Positions 57,018 to 64,000 of a stretch of 64,000 bases of DNA are shown piece by piece. Source of the DNA: Enterococcus_K sp051713825 (GTDB lineage Bacteria; Bacillota; Bacilli; Lactobacillales; Enterococcaceae); the NCBI RefSeq assembly GCF_051713825.1, contig NZ_JBIOQR010000001.1, positions 3,658,001-3,722,000 on the forward strand, given 5' to 3'. Position 1 is the first letter of the stretch; each line of letters opens with the position of its first letter. Under the pieces are notes generated by a model, which worked only from the letters and a program-made list of their open reading frames with translations, was not told the DNA's origin and searched no databases. The translations under genes were made by a program, and so were the position numbers.

Positions 57018-58631
57018 ATGAAAAAAAGAGTCTTATCAGTAATCGTTGTACTAAGCTTCATTTTATCATTGGCCAGTCTAAGCGCACCAATCATCGCACA
57101 GGCCGATGAAAAAACACCTGCTGATGAATTTCGTGTGGGAATGGAGGCTGGTTATGCGCCGTTCAACTGGTCCCAAAAGGATGATTCAAATGGCGCTGTA
57201 GCTCTTGATAACAGAGCTTATGCTGGCGGTTATGATGTGCAAATCGCCAAAAAAGTTGCAGAAGGCTTGGGCAAAAAAATAGTGATTGTTCAAACCAAGT
57301 GGGATGGTCTAGCCCCCGCATTACAATCGGGAAAAATTGATGCTATTATCGCGGGGATGTCCCCAACTGCTGAGCGTCGAAAAGAAGTTGATTTTACAGA
57401 TGCCTATTACGAATCACAATTAGTCGTCGTAGCGAAAAAAGATGGCCCTTATGCAAACGCTAAAAGTTTGAAAGACCTATCTGGTGCGAAGATTACCGGT
57501 CAACTAAGTACCTTCCATTACTCCGTGATTGATCAAATACCTGGAGTCAAAAAAGAACAAGCTATGGATAATTTTTCAGCTATGAGAACTGCTCTTGCGT
57601 CAGGAATCATTGATGGTTATGTCAGTGAGCGGCCTGAAGGAGTTACTGCAACAAGCGTGGATAAAAACATGACTATGCTTGAGTTTTCTGATGAGGATGG
57701 GTTTCAAACAACTCCTGAAGATGTTCAAGTAGCAATTGGAATGCGTAAAGGCGACACTGATCAAGAGAAAGTCAATGAGATTTTAGCGACTATCTCGCCA
57801 GAAGAACGCACAAAAATCATGGATCAAGCGATTGTCGATCAACCTGCTGCCACTGAAGATTCTAGTGGCGAGACCGCAAAATCAGGTATTCTCGCTGATA
57901 TTAAAGAGATATGGGATCAATCAGGCTCACTCTTTTTACGCGGTGCCGGACTAACCTTACTTATCGCTCTATTTGGAACATTTGTTGGAACTGCCTTAGG
58001 TTTATTAATCGGTGTTTTCCGTACGATTCCAGAATCCGAAAATAAATTCTTCTATTATTTACAAAAATTTGCAAACTGGTTACTTTCAGTCTATATCGAA
58101 GTCTTCCGTGGTACACCTATGATGGTACAAGCGATGGTCATTTATTATGGATTAGCTCTTGCATTTGGAATTTCTTTAGACAAAACGGTGGCTGCCCTAT
58201 TCATCGTCTCCATTAATACTGGGGCTTATATGTCAGAGATTGTTCGTGGGGGAATCTTCTCTGTTGATAAAGGGCAATTTGAAGCCGCTCAAGCAATCGG
58301 GATGACACATGGCCAAACCATGCGTAAAGTTATTATCCCACAAGTTTTGAGAAATATTTTACCTGCAACTGGAAACGAATTTGTTATCAACATCAAGGAT
58401 ACCGCTGTATTAAGTGTTATCGGTGTGGCCGACTTATTCTTCCAAGGAAATGCACAGGCTGGTGGAAACTACAAATTCTTCCAAACCTTTGCGATTGTCG
58501 GTGTTATGTATTTGATTATGACCTACATAATCACTCGAATTTTACGTGTTGTTGAGAAAAAAATGGATGGCCCATCTGCTTATGTTCAAATTAACGACCC
58601 AGATGAAGTAGCTGTTCAGGAAGAAAAATAA
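57018..58631 (+). CDS. Lysine ABC transporter: substrate-binding protein fused to permease
   Basis: This 537-residue protein has a signal peptide (about 1-30, KKRVLSVIVVLSFILSLASL). A family 3 solute-binding domain follows (about 33-275; FRVGMEAGYAPFNW, GYDVQIAKKVAEGLGK, IDAIIAGMSPTAERRKEVDF). Then a HisM-type permease (about 300-520) carries the ATPase-contact EAA motif EAAQAIGMTHGQTMRKVIIP. The upstream lysine riboswitch indicates L-lysine as substrate. The ATPase gene follows after eleven bases. Confidence 0.93.
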   Translation: MKKRVLSVIVVLSFILSLASLSAPIIAQADEKTPADEFRVGMEAGYAPFNWSQKDDSNGAVALDNRAYAGGYDVQIAKKVAEGLGKKIVIVQTKWDGLAPALQSGKIDAIIAGMSPTAERRKEVDFTDAYYESQLVVVAKKDGPYANAKSLKDLSGAKITGQLSTFHYSVIDQIPGVKKEQAMDNFSAMRTALASGIIDGYVSERPEGVTATSVDKNMTMLEFSDEDGFQTTPEDVQVAIGMRKGDTDQEKVNEILATISPEERTKIMDQAIVDQPAATEDSSGETAKSGILADIKEIWDQSGSLFLRGAGLTLLIALFGTFVGTALGLLIGVFRTIPESENKFFYYLQKFANWLLSVYIEVFRGTPMMVQAMVIYYGLALAFGISLDKTVAALFIVSINTGAYMSEIVRGGIFSVDKGQFEAAQAIGMTHGQTMRKVIIPQVLRNILPATGNEFVINIKDTAVLSVIGVADLFFQGNAQAGGNYKFFQTFAIVGVMYLIMTYIITRILRVVEKKMDGPSAYVQINDPDEVAVQEEK

Positions 58632-58642
58632 GGAGGTTGCCC

Positions 58643-59377
58643 ATGAATACAATTATCGATGTTCAACACTTGAAAAAAAGTTTTGGCAAAAATGAAGTCT
58701 TAAAAGATATCAATTTAACTGTGAATAAAGGAGAAGTTGTTACCATCATCGGCTCTTCTGGTTCCGGAAAATCAACGCTTTTACGTTGTATCAATTTATT
58801 AGAAAAACCAACAGATGGAAAAATTCTTTACAATGAAACAAATGTGCTAGAAAAAGGCTACAACCTTCCCACTTACCGTACTCATTTGGGAATGGTTTTC
58901 CAACAATTTAATTTGTTTAATAATATGAATGTTTTGGATAACTGCTTATCTGGTCAGTTAACGGTCCTAAAGCGTTCCAAAGAAGAAGCCCGTAAAATTG
59001 CGATTCAAAATTTGGAAAATGTTGGTATGTCTCGTTATATTGATGCAAAACCTTCTCAGCTATCTGGCGGACAAAAACAACGTGTAGCGATTGCTCGTGC
59101 CCTTTCAATGAATCCAGATGTGATGCTCTTTGATGAACCGACTTCCGCACTCGATCCAGAAATGGTCGGCGAAGTTTTAACAACCATGAAAAAACTAGCT
59201 CACACAGGTTTAACCATGATTGTCGTTACACACGAAATGGCCTTTGCAAGAGAGGTCTCAGACCGCGTCATCTTTATGGATAAAGGTGTGATTGCCGAAG
59301 AAGGAACACCCGAGGATATCTTTGTTCATCCAAAAGAAACTCGGACAAAAGAATTTCTTCATCGCGTGTTAGATTAA
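58643..59377 (+). CDS. Lysine ABC transporter ATPase
   Basis: This 244-residue polar-amino-acid ATPase has Walker A GSSGSGKST, signature LSGGQKQRVAIARAL, Walker B VMLFDEPTSALDPE and the H-loop VVTHEMAFA. The ATG at 58643 follows AAGGAGG. An earlier TTG overlaps that site. It pairs with the upstream fusion permease in the riboswitch-controlled operon. Confidence 0.95.
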   Translation: MNTIIDVQHLKKSFGKNEVLKDINLTVNKGEVVTIIGSSGSGKSTLLRCINLLEKPTDGKILYNETNVLEKGYNLPTYRTHLGMVFQQFNLFNNMNVLDNCLSGQLTVLKRSKEEARKIAIQNLENVGMSRYIDAKPSQLSGGQKQRVAIARALSMNPDVMLFDEPTSALDPEMVGEVLTTMKKLAHTGLTMIVVTHEMAFAREVSDRVIFMDKGVIAEEGTPEDIFVHPKETRTKEFLHRVLD

Positions 59378-59399
59378 CTTGATTGTCTCTCTCAAAAGT

Positions 59400-59580
59400 G
59401 GAGGTTGGGACAGAAGTGTTTAACTCCGAGAAATAAGAAGGAATTCACGGAAATTGCTCTTCAAATTTTTGTGAATTTCAGCTTATTTCCGAAGGAGTTG
59501 CTTCTGTGTCCACCGTTTATTCGGATAAAAAGCGGCTTGGACATAGCTTGTAGAGTTATGTCCAAGCCGCTTGTTTTTTT
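59400..59580 (+). repeat. Dispersed double-hairpin module ending the lysine transporter operon
   Basis: A long imperfect stem (GGGACAGAAG / CTTCTGTGTCC, AACTCC / GGAGTT, GAAATAAG / CTTATTTC, GAATTCAC / GTGAATTTC) is followed by ACCGTTTATTCGGATAAA. A terminator (GCGGCTTGGACATA / TATGTCCAAGCCGC) with a T-run comes last. A shortened version lies at 27183-27283. Confidence 0.8.
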
Positions 59581-59688
59581 TGATTATCTATTTTTTGAAA
59601 TGATTTGCGAAAGTTTCAGAATTTTATTGATATAAGTAAATAACCATGGTACTTTTATAAGAAATAAAAAAATAGGGAGTTGTTGTTA

Positions 59689-61053
59689 TTGGAAAAAAAG
59701 TTAGGATGGCGTGAGTATCTTTACATTGGCTCAATGCTCTTTGGTATGTTCTTCGGTGCAGGAAATTTGATCTTCCCTGTACACATGGGGCAGGAAGCTG
59801 GTTCAGCGATTTTTATGGCAAATCTAGGGTTCTTGATTACTGGAATTGGTCTGCCCTTTTTAGGAGTAATTGCCATCGGGATTTCAAAAAGTGAAGGAGT
59901 TTTCGATTTAGCAAAGCGTGTAAATAAACGATATGCAATTATTTTTACTGTCTTATTATATTTGGTCATTGGCCCATTTTTTGCTTTGCCTCGATTAGCT
60001 ACTACTTCATTTGAGGTCGGATTAGCGCCCTTTATCGATTCAAGTATTCATCCAGCATTCTTAGCTTTATTCAGTATTGTATTCTTTTTGGCTGCCTGGT
60101 TCTTTTCTAGAAAGCCTTCAAAAATTCTAGATTATGTCGGCAAATTTCTAAATCCTTTATTCTTACTATTGCTAGGAATTCTGTTGTTATTAGGATTCTT
60201 AAAACCTTTAGGAGTCATTTCAGATATGCCAGTCCAAGCCGCTTATCAAACAAATACCTTCATCAATGGTTTCACGCAAGGGTATAACACGTTAGATGCG
60301 CTAGCTGCTTTGGCATTCGGGATTATCATCGTGACAACAATTCGTGGAATGGGTGTTACTCAACCCTCTGCGATTGCTAAAGATACCATCAAATCTGGCT
60401 CTATCAGTATTTTACTTATGGGAATCATCTACACCCTTCTTTCATTTTTAGGCGCTATGAGTGTAGGAGAGTTTCCTTTAAGTGATAATGGTGGCGTTGC
60501 GTTGGCACAAATTGCTAACTATTATTTAGGCACATTAGGAAGTGTCTTACTGGCTGGCATCGTTATCGTTGCTTGTCTAAAAACGGCTATCGGACTGATT
60601 ACCGCTTGTGGTGAAACCTTTGTTACCTTGTTCCCCGCGCGTTCTTACAGCTTTTATGTAGCCGTAGCAAGCATCTTGCCTTGTATCTTTGCAAACGTGG
60701 GTTTGACGAAAATCATTCAATTTTCAACACCTGTTCTTATGTTCATTTATCCATTAGCAATGACCTTAATCTTGCTCGTGCTTCTCGGACCTTTATTTAA
60801 AAATCGCCCGCATGTTTACAAAATGACCACTTATTTCACTTTATTTGCAGCGGTGCTTGATGCTTTACTGGCGTCTCCGGATTTTTTGAAAAACACCACC
60901 TTGGTTAAAAAAATCTTAGAATTTGCAACTGATTACTTGCCCTTCTTTACAATTGGCATGGGCTGGATTTTACCAGCTATCATCGGCTTTATTCTAGGCA
61001 TCGTCTGGTCTCTTTTCAAACCAAATGCCTTTCCAGAATCGATGATTGAATAA
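59689..61053 (+). CDS. brnQ: Branched-chain amino acid cation symporter, BrnQ/LIVCS family
   Basis: This protein of about 454 residues has 12 predicted membrane segments and family motifs SMLFGMFFGAGNLIFPVHMG at the N-terminus, GIGLPFLGVIAIGIS and TACGETF in the middle. It imports leucine, isoleucine or valine with sodium or protons. The start is uncertain: TTG at 59689 has GGGAG nine bases upstream. The frame is open to a TTG at 59680. A short hairpin follows near 61062-61100. Confidence 0.92.
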   Translation: MEKKLGWREYLYIGSMLFGMFFGAGNLIFPVHMGQEAGSAIFMANLGFLITGIGLPFLGVIAIGISKSEGVFDLAKRVNKRYAIIFTVLLYLVIGPFFALPRLATTSFEVGLAPFIDSSIHPAFLALFSIVFFLAAWFFSRKPSKILDYVGKFLNPLFLLLLGILLLLGFLKPLGVISDMPVQAAYQTNTFINGFTQGYNTLDALAALAFGIIIVTTIRGMGVTQPSAIAKDTIKSGSISILLMGIIYTLLSFLGAMSVGEFPLSDNGGVALAQIANYYLGTLGSVLLAGIVIVACLKTAIGLITACGETFVTLFPARSYSFYVAVASILPCIFANVGLTKIIQFSTPVLMFIYPLAMTLILLVLLGPLFKNRPHVYKMTTYFTLFAAVLDALLASPDFLKNTTLVKKILEFATDYLPFFTIGMGWILPAIIGFILGIVWSLFKPNAFPESMIE

Positions 61054-61227
61054 ATATTATTTCAGCAGAATTCGCTTAAATGAATTTCTGCTGTTTTTTT
61101 ATTAAATAATTCTTTGTTTAAGAGAAGTTTTCTTCGGGGAACGCATGAGAATGCTCTTTGATAGCTAGGTTATCAACTGACATATAATGTGAAACAAGGT
61201 ACAATGCGGTTAAGGAGGGTTTTTAAA

Positions 61228-62724
61228 ATGCTATATGAAGAATTGATTATGGACTCATCTACATTGATCAAGTTTAATTTATTCAAAAAGATTATTCGGT
61301 TAAACGATGAACATTATCCTGTTACTCAGCTTGCCGAAGAAATGGATTTAAACTACCAACAAACAATGATTGACCTATCAGAAATTGATAAGGACTTGAC
61401 TCAGTTAAATCCAAACCACCGTTCTCTACTAATTGGTGCTGGAAAGATTAACTCATTTGACATCACTGCAACTATCGATGAATACCGCTACTTCTTATTG
61501 ACACATTCTGTCCCATTTCAGTTTATGATTTATTTCTTGAACGAACCACATCCTAGCATTAATGATTTTTGCGAAGAGTTTTTTGTCAGTCGCTCAACCG
61601 TTTCAAGAAAAATCGCCAAACTTAGATCGTATCTTCATAAATTCCATCTTCGACTTACGTATACAGATGCTGGTTTAGTAGGTGATGAACGTATTATTCG
61701 GATTGCTTTATTCATTTTAGTTTGGTTGGGAACACGAGGTATGTATTGGCCACTAAACGTTTCTGAAGAAAAAGCCGAGCAGCTTGCAACTAGCTATTCA
61801 GAATACTTCCCTCTTAGACGGACGTACCTTGGCCGTTTGGAACTAAAATTTTTTGCCGGAATTATTTTGTCTCGACTTGTTAGAAATAAATTCGCTAAAT
61901 ATGATAAGCATTATGATTTTCTTTTGAAAAAAAATGCCTATTATGACACAGAAAAACTAGAGGAACAGCTTGATATTCCTTTAACGCCCAAACAACTTAA
62001 AGGAGAGAGTGGCTTCATTGCTTTTCTAGCTCATTTTGCTCCTTTTTATACGATTGAAGACGATAAAAGTCTCCAACAAACAATTGAAAATTTTGCAGCT
62101 CGACCAAACCCGGTTTCAGACTTAACAAACAAGTTTTTATCCTATATGAAAAAACAATACTTTACAGCAGAGCCTGAATTATTAGATCACCCACTAATTA
62201 TGGGTAACCTTTTGAATGTTGGATTTAGTTTTTATGTCCTTCGACAAAAGTACCCTTCCATCCATGGGCTAGTTGTTCAACCACAGATGCGGGCTCACTC
62301 AAGTAAAGAATTTCAAGAAAAGGTCACTCAATTTTTTTATGTAGCAAGAAAAGAACCCGAATTCCAGTTTATTACAGACGAAGTTTTACCAGAGATTTCT
62401 ATAATGTTTGCTAGCGTTTTACTCCCTTATTACGATCGCGTAAAATATTCAGAGAAACTCCAAGTAAGTCTAGCAATGGAACATAACTTTCTGTTGGTGA
62501 AAGGTCTCTATCAATTTTTGGACGACTTAAGGTTTATTGAAGCAGAACCCTACAACCCATCAAAAAATAGCGACTATGACTTGGTTATCAGCTCCTCATT
62601 ATTATTAAAACAAGAGCATCCAGATTTGCCTATCTATTTCTGGGACCACTCTTCTAGTGAAAGCGAATTGATTTCTCTCTATCAAAAATTGCGTCATCTC
62701 TATAACGAAAAAAATATTGAATAA
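61228..62724 (+). CDS. Mga/AtxA-like transcriptional regulator
   Basis: This 498-residue protein has two N-terminal helix-turn-helix regions (about 20-60, YPVTQLAEEMDLNYQQTMIDL; about 115-150, INDFCEEFFVSRSTVSRKIA). PRD-like helical domains and a IIB-like C-terminal segment (YDLVISSSLLL) follow, the layout of Mga/AtxA regulators. The ATG at 61228 follows TTAAGGAGGG. The start region AAGGAGGG-TTTTT-AAAATG can partly pair with the CATTTTTAACTCCTT motif of the small RNAs just downstream. Targets and signals are unknown. Confidence 0.88.
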   Translation: MLYEELIMDSSTLIKFNLFKKIIRLNDEHYPVTQLAEEMDLNYQQTMIDLSEIDKDLTQLNPNHRSLLIGAGKINSFDITATIDEYRYFLLTHSVPFQFMIYFLNEPHPSINDFCEEFFVSRSTVSRKIAKLRSYLHKFHLRLTYTDAGLVGDERIIRIALFILVWLGTRGMYWPLNVSEEKAEQLATSYSEYFPLRRTYLGRLELKFFAGIILSRLVRNKFAKYDKHYDFLLKKNAYYDTEKLEEQLDIPLTPKQLKGESGFIAFLAHFAPFYTIEDDKSLQQTIENFAARPNPVSDLTNKFLSYMKKQYFTAEPELLDHPLIMGNLLNVGFSFYVLRQKYPSIHGLVVQPQMRAHSSKEFQEKVTQFFYVARKEPEFQFITDEVLPEISIMFASVLLPYYDRVKYSEKLQVSLAMEHNFLLVKGLYQFLDDLRFIEAEPYNPSKNSDYDLVISSSLLLKQEHPDLPIYFWDHSSSESELISLYQKLRHLYNEKNIE

Positions 62725-62732
62725 CATCCTGA

Positions 62733-62778
62733 TAGTAAGCATAGAATGGGTATGAATCCCACTCATCCTATGCTTACT
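62733..62778 (+). terminator. Stem-loop after the Mga-like gene
   Basis: AGTAAGCATAGAATGGGT pairs with ACTCATCCTATGCTTACT. A T-tract is lacking (TAACC follows). Confidence 0.5.
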
Positions 62779-62850
62779 AACCTTTATATCGCAATTTTCG
62801 ACGCTCCGTAAGAATCTCTTAATAATTCTTTACAACTTCTGAAAACTTTC

Positions 62851-62882
62851 ATCACAAAATATTCACAAATACTCGGTAATAT
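62851..62882 (+). promoter_or_regulatory. Promoter and direct-repeat regulator site of small RNA 1
   Basis: ATCACA-N5-TTCACA (62851-62867) sits at the -35 position. TAATAT (62877-62882) follows after nine bases. The same layout precedes the other two copies. Confidence 0.55.
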
Positions 62883-62888
62883 AAATAC

Positions 62889-62968
62889 ATACCAACAAAC
62901 AACCCTAACAAAACACTTTTTCATTTTTAACTCCTTGCCCGCCAGCTACCCTCTGGCGGGCTATTTTT
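62889..62968 (+). ncRNA. csRNA-like small RNA 1
   Basis: The predicted ~80-nt RNA has a start about seven bases after the -10. Its unstructured 5' half holds AACAACCCTAACAAAACAC and CATTTTTAACTCCTT (62922-62936). A terminator GCCCGCCAG / CTGGCGGGC (62937-62945, 62953-62961) and a T-run complete it. The CAT-N6-CTCCTT motif is complementary to a Shine-Dalgarno plus AUG. Confidence 0.65.
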
Positions 62969-63270
62969 GGCAGTCCCGCTGGTGTAGGACCTTCTAGCGG
63001 GATGCTAGGCGTGAGGCGATAATTCAAAATGGCACATTTTGTTACCTTATAACAAGCCTTAGCTGGCAGTCCCACTGGTGCATGACCTTCTAGCGGGATG
63101 CTAGGCGCAGAGCAATAAGGTGAACTGGAACAGTTCATTGTCCTTTAATAGAGCTCTAGCTGGCAGTCCCGCTGGTGCATGACCTTCTAGCGAGAGGCTA
63201 GGCGTGAGGCGACAATTCAAAATGGCACATTTTACCATCATTCCCCTAACCTTAGCTACCAGTCTGTTAT
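62969..63270. repeat. Array of three CAGTCCC structured repeats
   Basis: Units of about 100 bp begin GGCAGTCCCGCTGG at about 62969, 63065 and 63161. Each has a CCCGCT/AGCGGG-type stem, GCTAGGCG, a variable palindrome (CAAAATGGCACATTTTG or GTGAACTGGAACAGTTCA) and a closing CTTAGCTGGC or CTCTAGCTGGC. The array abuts the T-run of small RNA 1. Confidence 0.8.
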
Positions 63271-63328
63271 CCAATCTCTACTTCTTAATACTTTCGCTTC
63301 CTTTTCTTTACCATTTTTCTACTCTTTC

Positions 63329-63360
63329 GTCATAATTTATTCAAACTTTCTCGTTATAGT
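63329..63360 (+). promoter_or_regulatory. Promoter and direct-repeat regulator site of small RNA 2
   Basis: GTCATA-N5-TTCAAA (63329-63345), nine bases, then TATAGT (63355-63360). Confidence 0.6.
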
Positions 63361-63366
63361 ATATTC

Positions 63367-63449
63367 ATACCCAGAAACAACCCTAACAAAACACTTTTTC
63401 ATTTTTAACTCCTTTGCCTGCCAGCTACCCTCTGGCAGGCTACTTTTTT
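63367..63449 (+). ncRNA. csRNA-like small RNA 2
   Basis: This copy shares CCAGAAACAACCCTAACAAA, CATTTTTAACTCCTT (63400-63414) and the terminator GCCTGCCAG / CTGGCAGGC (63416-63424, 63432-63440) with copies 1 and 3. One extra T follows CTCCTT. The T-run ends near 63449. Confidence 0.65.
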
Positions 63450-63622
63450 GTTCCTAGCTAGATAGAGTTAGTCCTCAAATTCTCCTTCTATCTCTGCCCT
63501 GCCTTATAAAAATCGATAACCAAAGCAGACTGACTAATCTTCTCTTTAATTACTCAACAATAAAATACCGTACGTTTTTTAAAATCAATGAAACAAACTC
63601 TTAAATAATTCCAAACATATTT
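63450..63622. other. Spacer between small RNAs 2 and 3
   Basis: No gene, hairpin or repeat unit is recognised here. It is AT-rich. Confidence 0.5.
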
Positions 63623-63654
63623 GTCACAGTTTTTTCATAGTCATTTGTTATAGT
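63623..63654 (+). promoter_or_regulatory. Promoter and direct-repeat regulator site of small RNA 3
   Basis: GTCACA-N5-TTCATA (63623-63639), nine bases, then TATAGT (63649-63654). Confidence 0.6.
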
Positions 63655-63660
63655 ATATTC

Positions 63661-63740
63661 ATACCCAGAAACAACCCTAACAAAACACTTTTTCATTTTT
63701 AACTCCTTGCCTGCCAGCTACCCTCTGGCAGGCTATTTTT
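63661..63740 (+). ncRNA. csRNA-like small RNA 3
   Basis: This ~80-nt RNA has CATTTTTAACTCCTT at 63694-63708 and the terminator GCCTGCCAG / CTGGCAGGC at 63709-63717 and 63725-63733, then TATTTTT. It is almost identical to copy 2 from -10 to terminator. Confidence 0.65.
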
Positions 63741-64000
63741 GTCAGTCCCACTTTTGTAGGACCTTCTAGTGGGATGATAGGCGTGGTGCGATACAGATGA
63801 AATGTTTCATTTCCTTACCCCAGCACTAGTAAGGATGGTAGGCGCAGTACGATAAGGTGAACTAGAATAGTTCACTGTCCTTTGAAATGAGCTCTAGCTG
63901 GCAGTCCCACTGGTGCATGACCTTCTAGCGGGATGCTAAGCGCAGAGCAATAAGGTGAACTGGAACAGTTCACGGTCCTTTGAAATGGGCTCTAGATGGC
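63741..64000. repeat. Second array of CAGTCCC structured repeats (runs off the window)
   Basis: Units start with GTCAGTCCCACTTTTG at about 63741 and GGCAGTCCCACTGG at about 63900. Between them is a partial unit with the palindrome GTGAACTAGAATAGTTCAC. The palindrome of the first unit is GAAATGTTTCATTTC. The array abuts the T-run of small RNA 3. Confidence 0.8.

Noticed and set aside
59405..59635. 76-residue ORF after the lysine transporter
   Set aside because: It lies wholly in the dispersed hairpin module and terminator.
62905..63138. 77-residue minus-strand ORF
   Set aside because: It runs through the small RNA terminator and repeat units. Its internal repeats (SIPLEGHAPVGLP, SIPLEGPTPAGLP) mirror the DNA repeat, so it is not a gene.

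Overview
The window looks like low-GC Firmicute chromosome from an Enterococcus or very close relative. The evidence is the gene neighbourhoods (rlmH-htrA, ytpR, pepA, pnp-rpsO-def), Lactobacillales-type PTS operons with LicT-style antitermination, and intergenic hairpins of the enterococcal GGGACATAACTT type. I cannot fix the species without a search. No prophage, tRNA, rRNA or CRISPR is seen.

Layout. 1-9.8 kb: a pectin/galacturonate locus. It has a membrane-bound AraC/YesN-type regulator (cut by the window edge), a LacI repressor with two matching operator-like palindromes, then uxaB-uxaA-uxaC, two esterases of the kind that deacetylate pectin fragments, and a TIM-barrel isomerase. 9.9-10.6 kb: ten 61-bp tandem repeats. 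10.7-15.6 kb: an Ntn-hydrolase asparaginase, a PepV-type dipeptidase, an IS1380 element and a cupin protein. 15.9-23.5 kb: a complete D-glucosaminate module (mannose-class PTS IIA-IIB-IIC-IID, ammonia-lyase, KDGP aldolase) with a sigma-54-type activator and a near-perfect -24/-12 promoter. 23.8-27.1 kb: an AraC-type pseudogene and a beta-glucoside antiterminator plus IIBCA permease with RAT/terminator leaders. 27.6-30.7 kb: rlmH, a cluster of DnaA boxes, htrA and ytpR. 31-35 kb: an orphan LytTR regulator with Glu at the phosphoacceptor position, facing a pair of ABC half-exporters, one split by an in-frame UGA. 35.2-39.7 kb: usp, thioredoxin, an IS1182 element inserted in a terminator loop, pepA and a small membrane protein. 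39.8-46.6 kb: a second beta-glucoside operon (GH3, GH1, PTS, antiterminator). 46.7-53.6 kb: housekeeping genes (pnp, rpsO, def, niaR, an acetyltransferase-chorismate mutase fusion, sirtuin, threonine dehydratase). 54-56.6 kb: an IS4-type element that splits a tiny hydrophobic ORF opposed by an antisense RNA, a probable type I toxin-antitoxin remnant. 56.6-59.4 kb: a lysine riboswitch and its ABC transporter. 59.7-62.7 kb: a BrnQ carrier and an Mga-like regulator. 62.8-64 kb: three paralogous small-RNA genes interspersed with structured repeats.

The most novel-looking item is the right-hand array. Three ~80-nt RNA genes each have a direct repeat of OmpR-family spacing at -35, a -10 box at fixed distance, an exposed CAT-N6-CTCCTT motif (an antisense to a ribosome binding site plus start codon), and a terminator whose stem shows a compensatory change. 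This is the architecture of streptococcal csRNAs. Several genes are annotated here from start codons downstream of the longest ORF start, because clear ribosome binding sites precede the internal starts.
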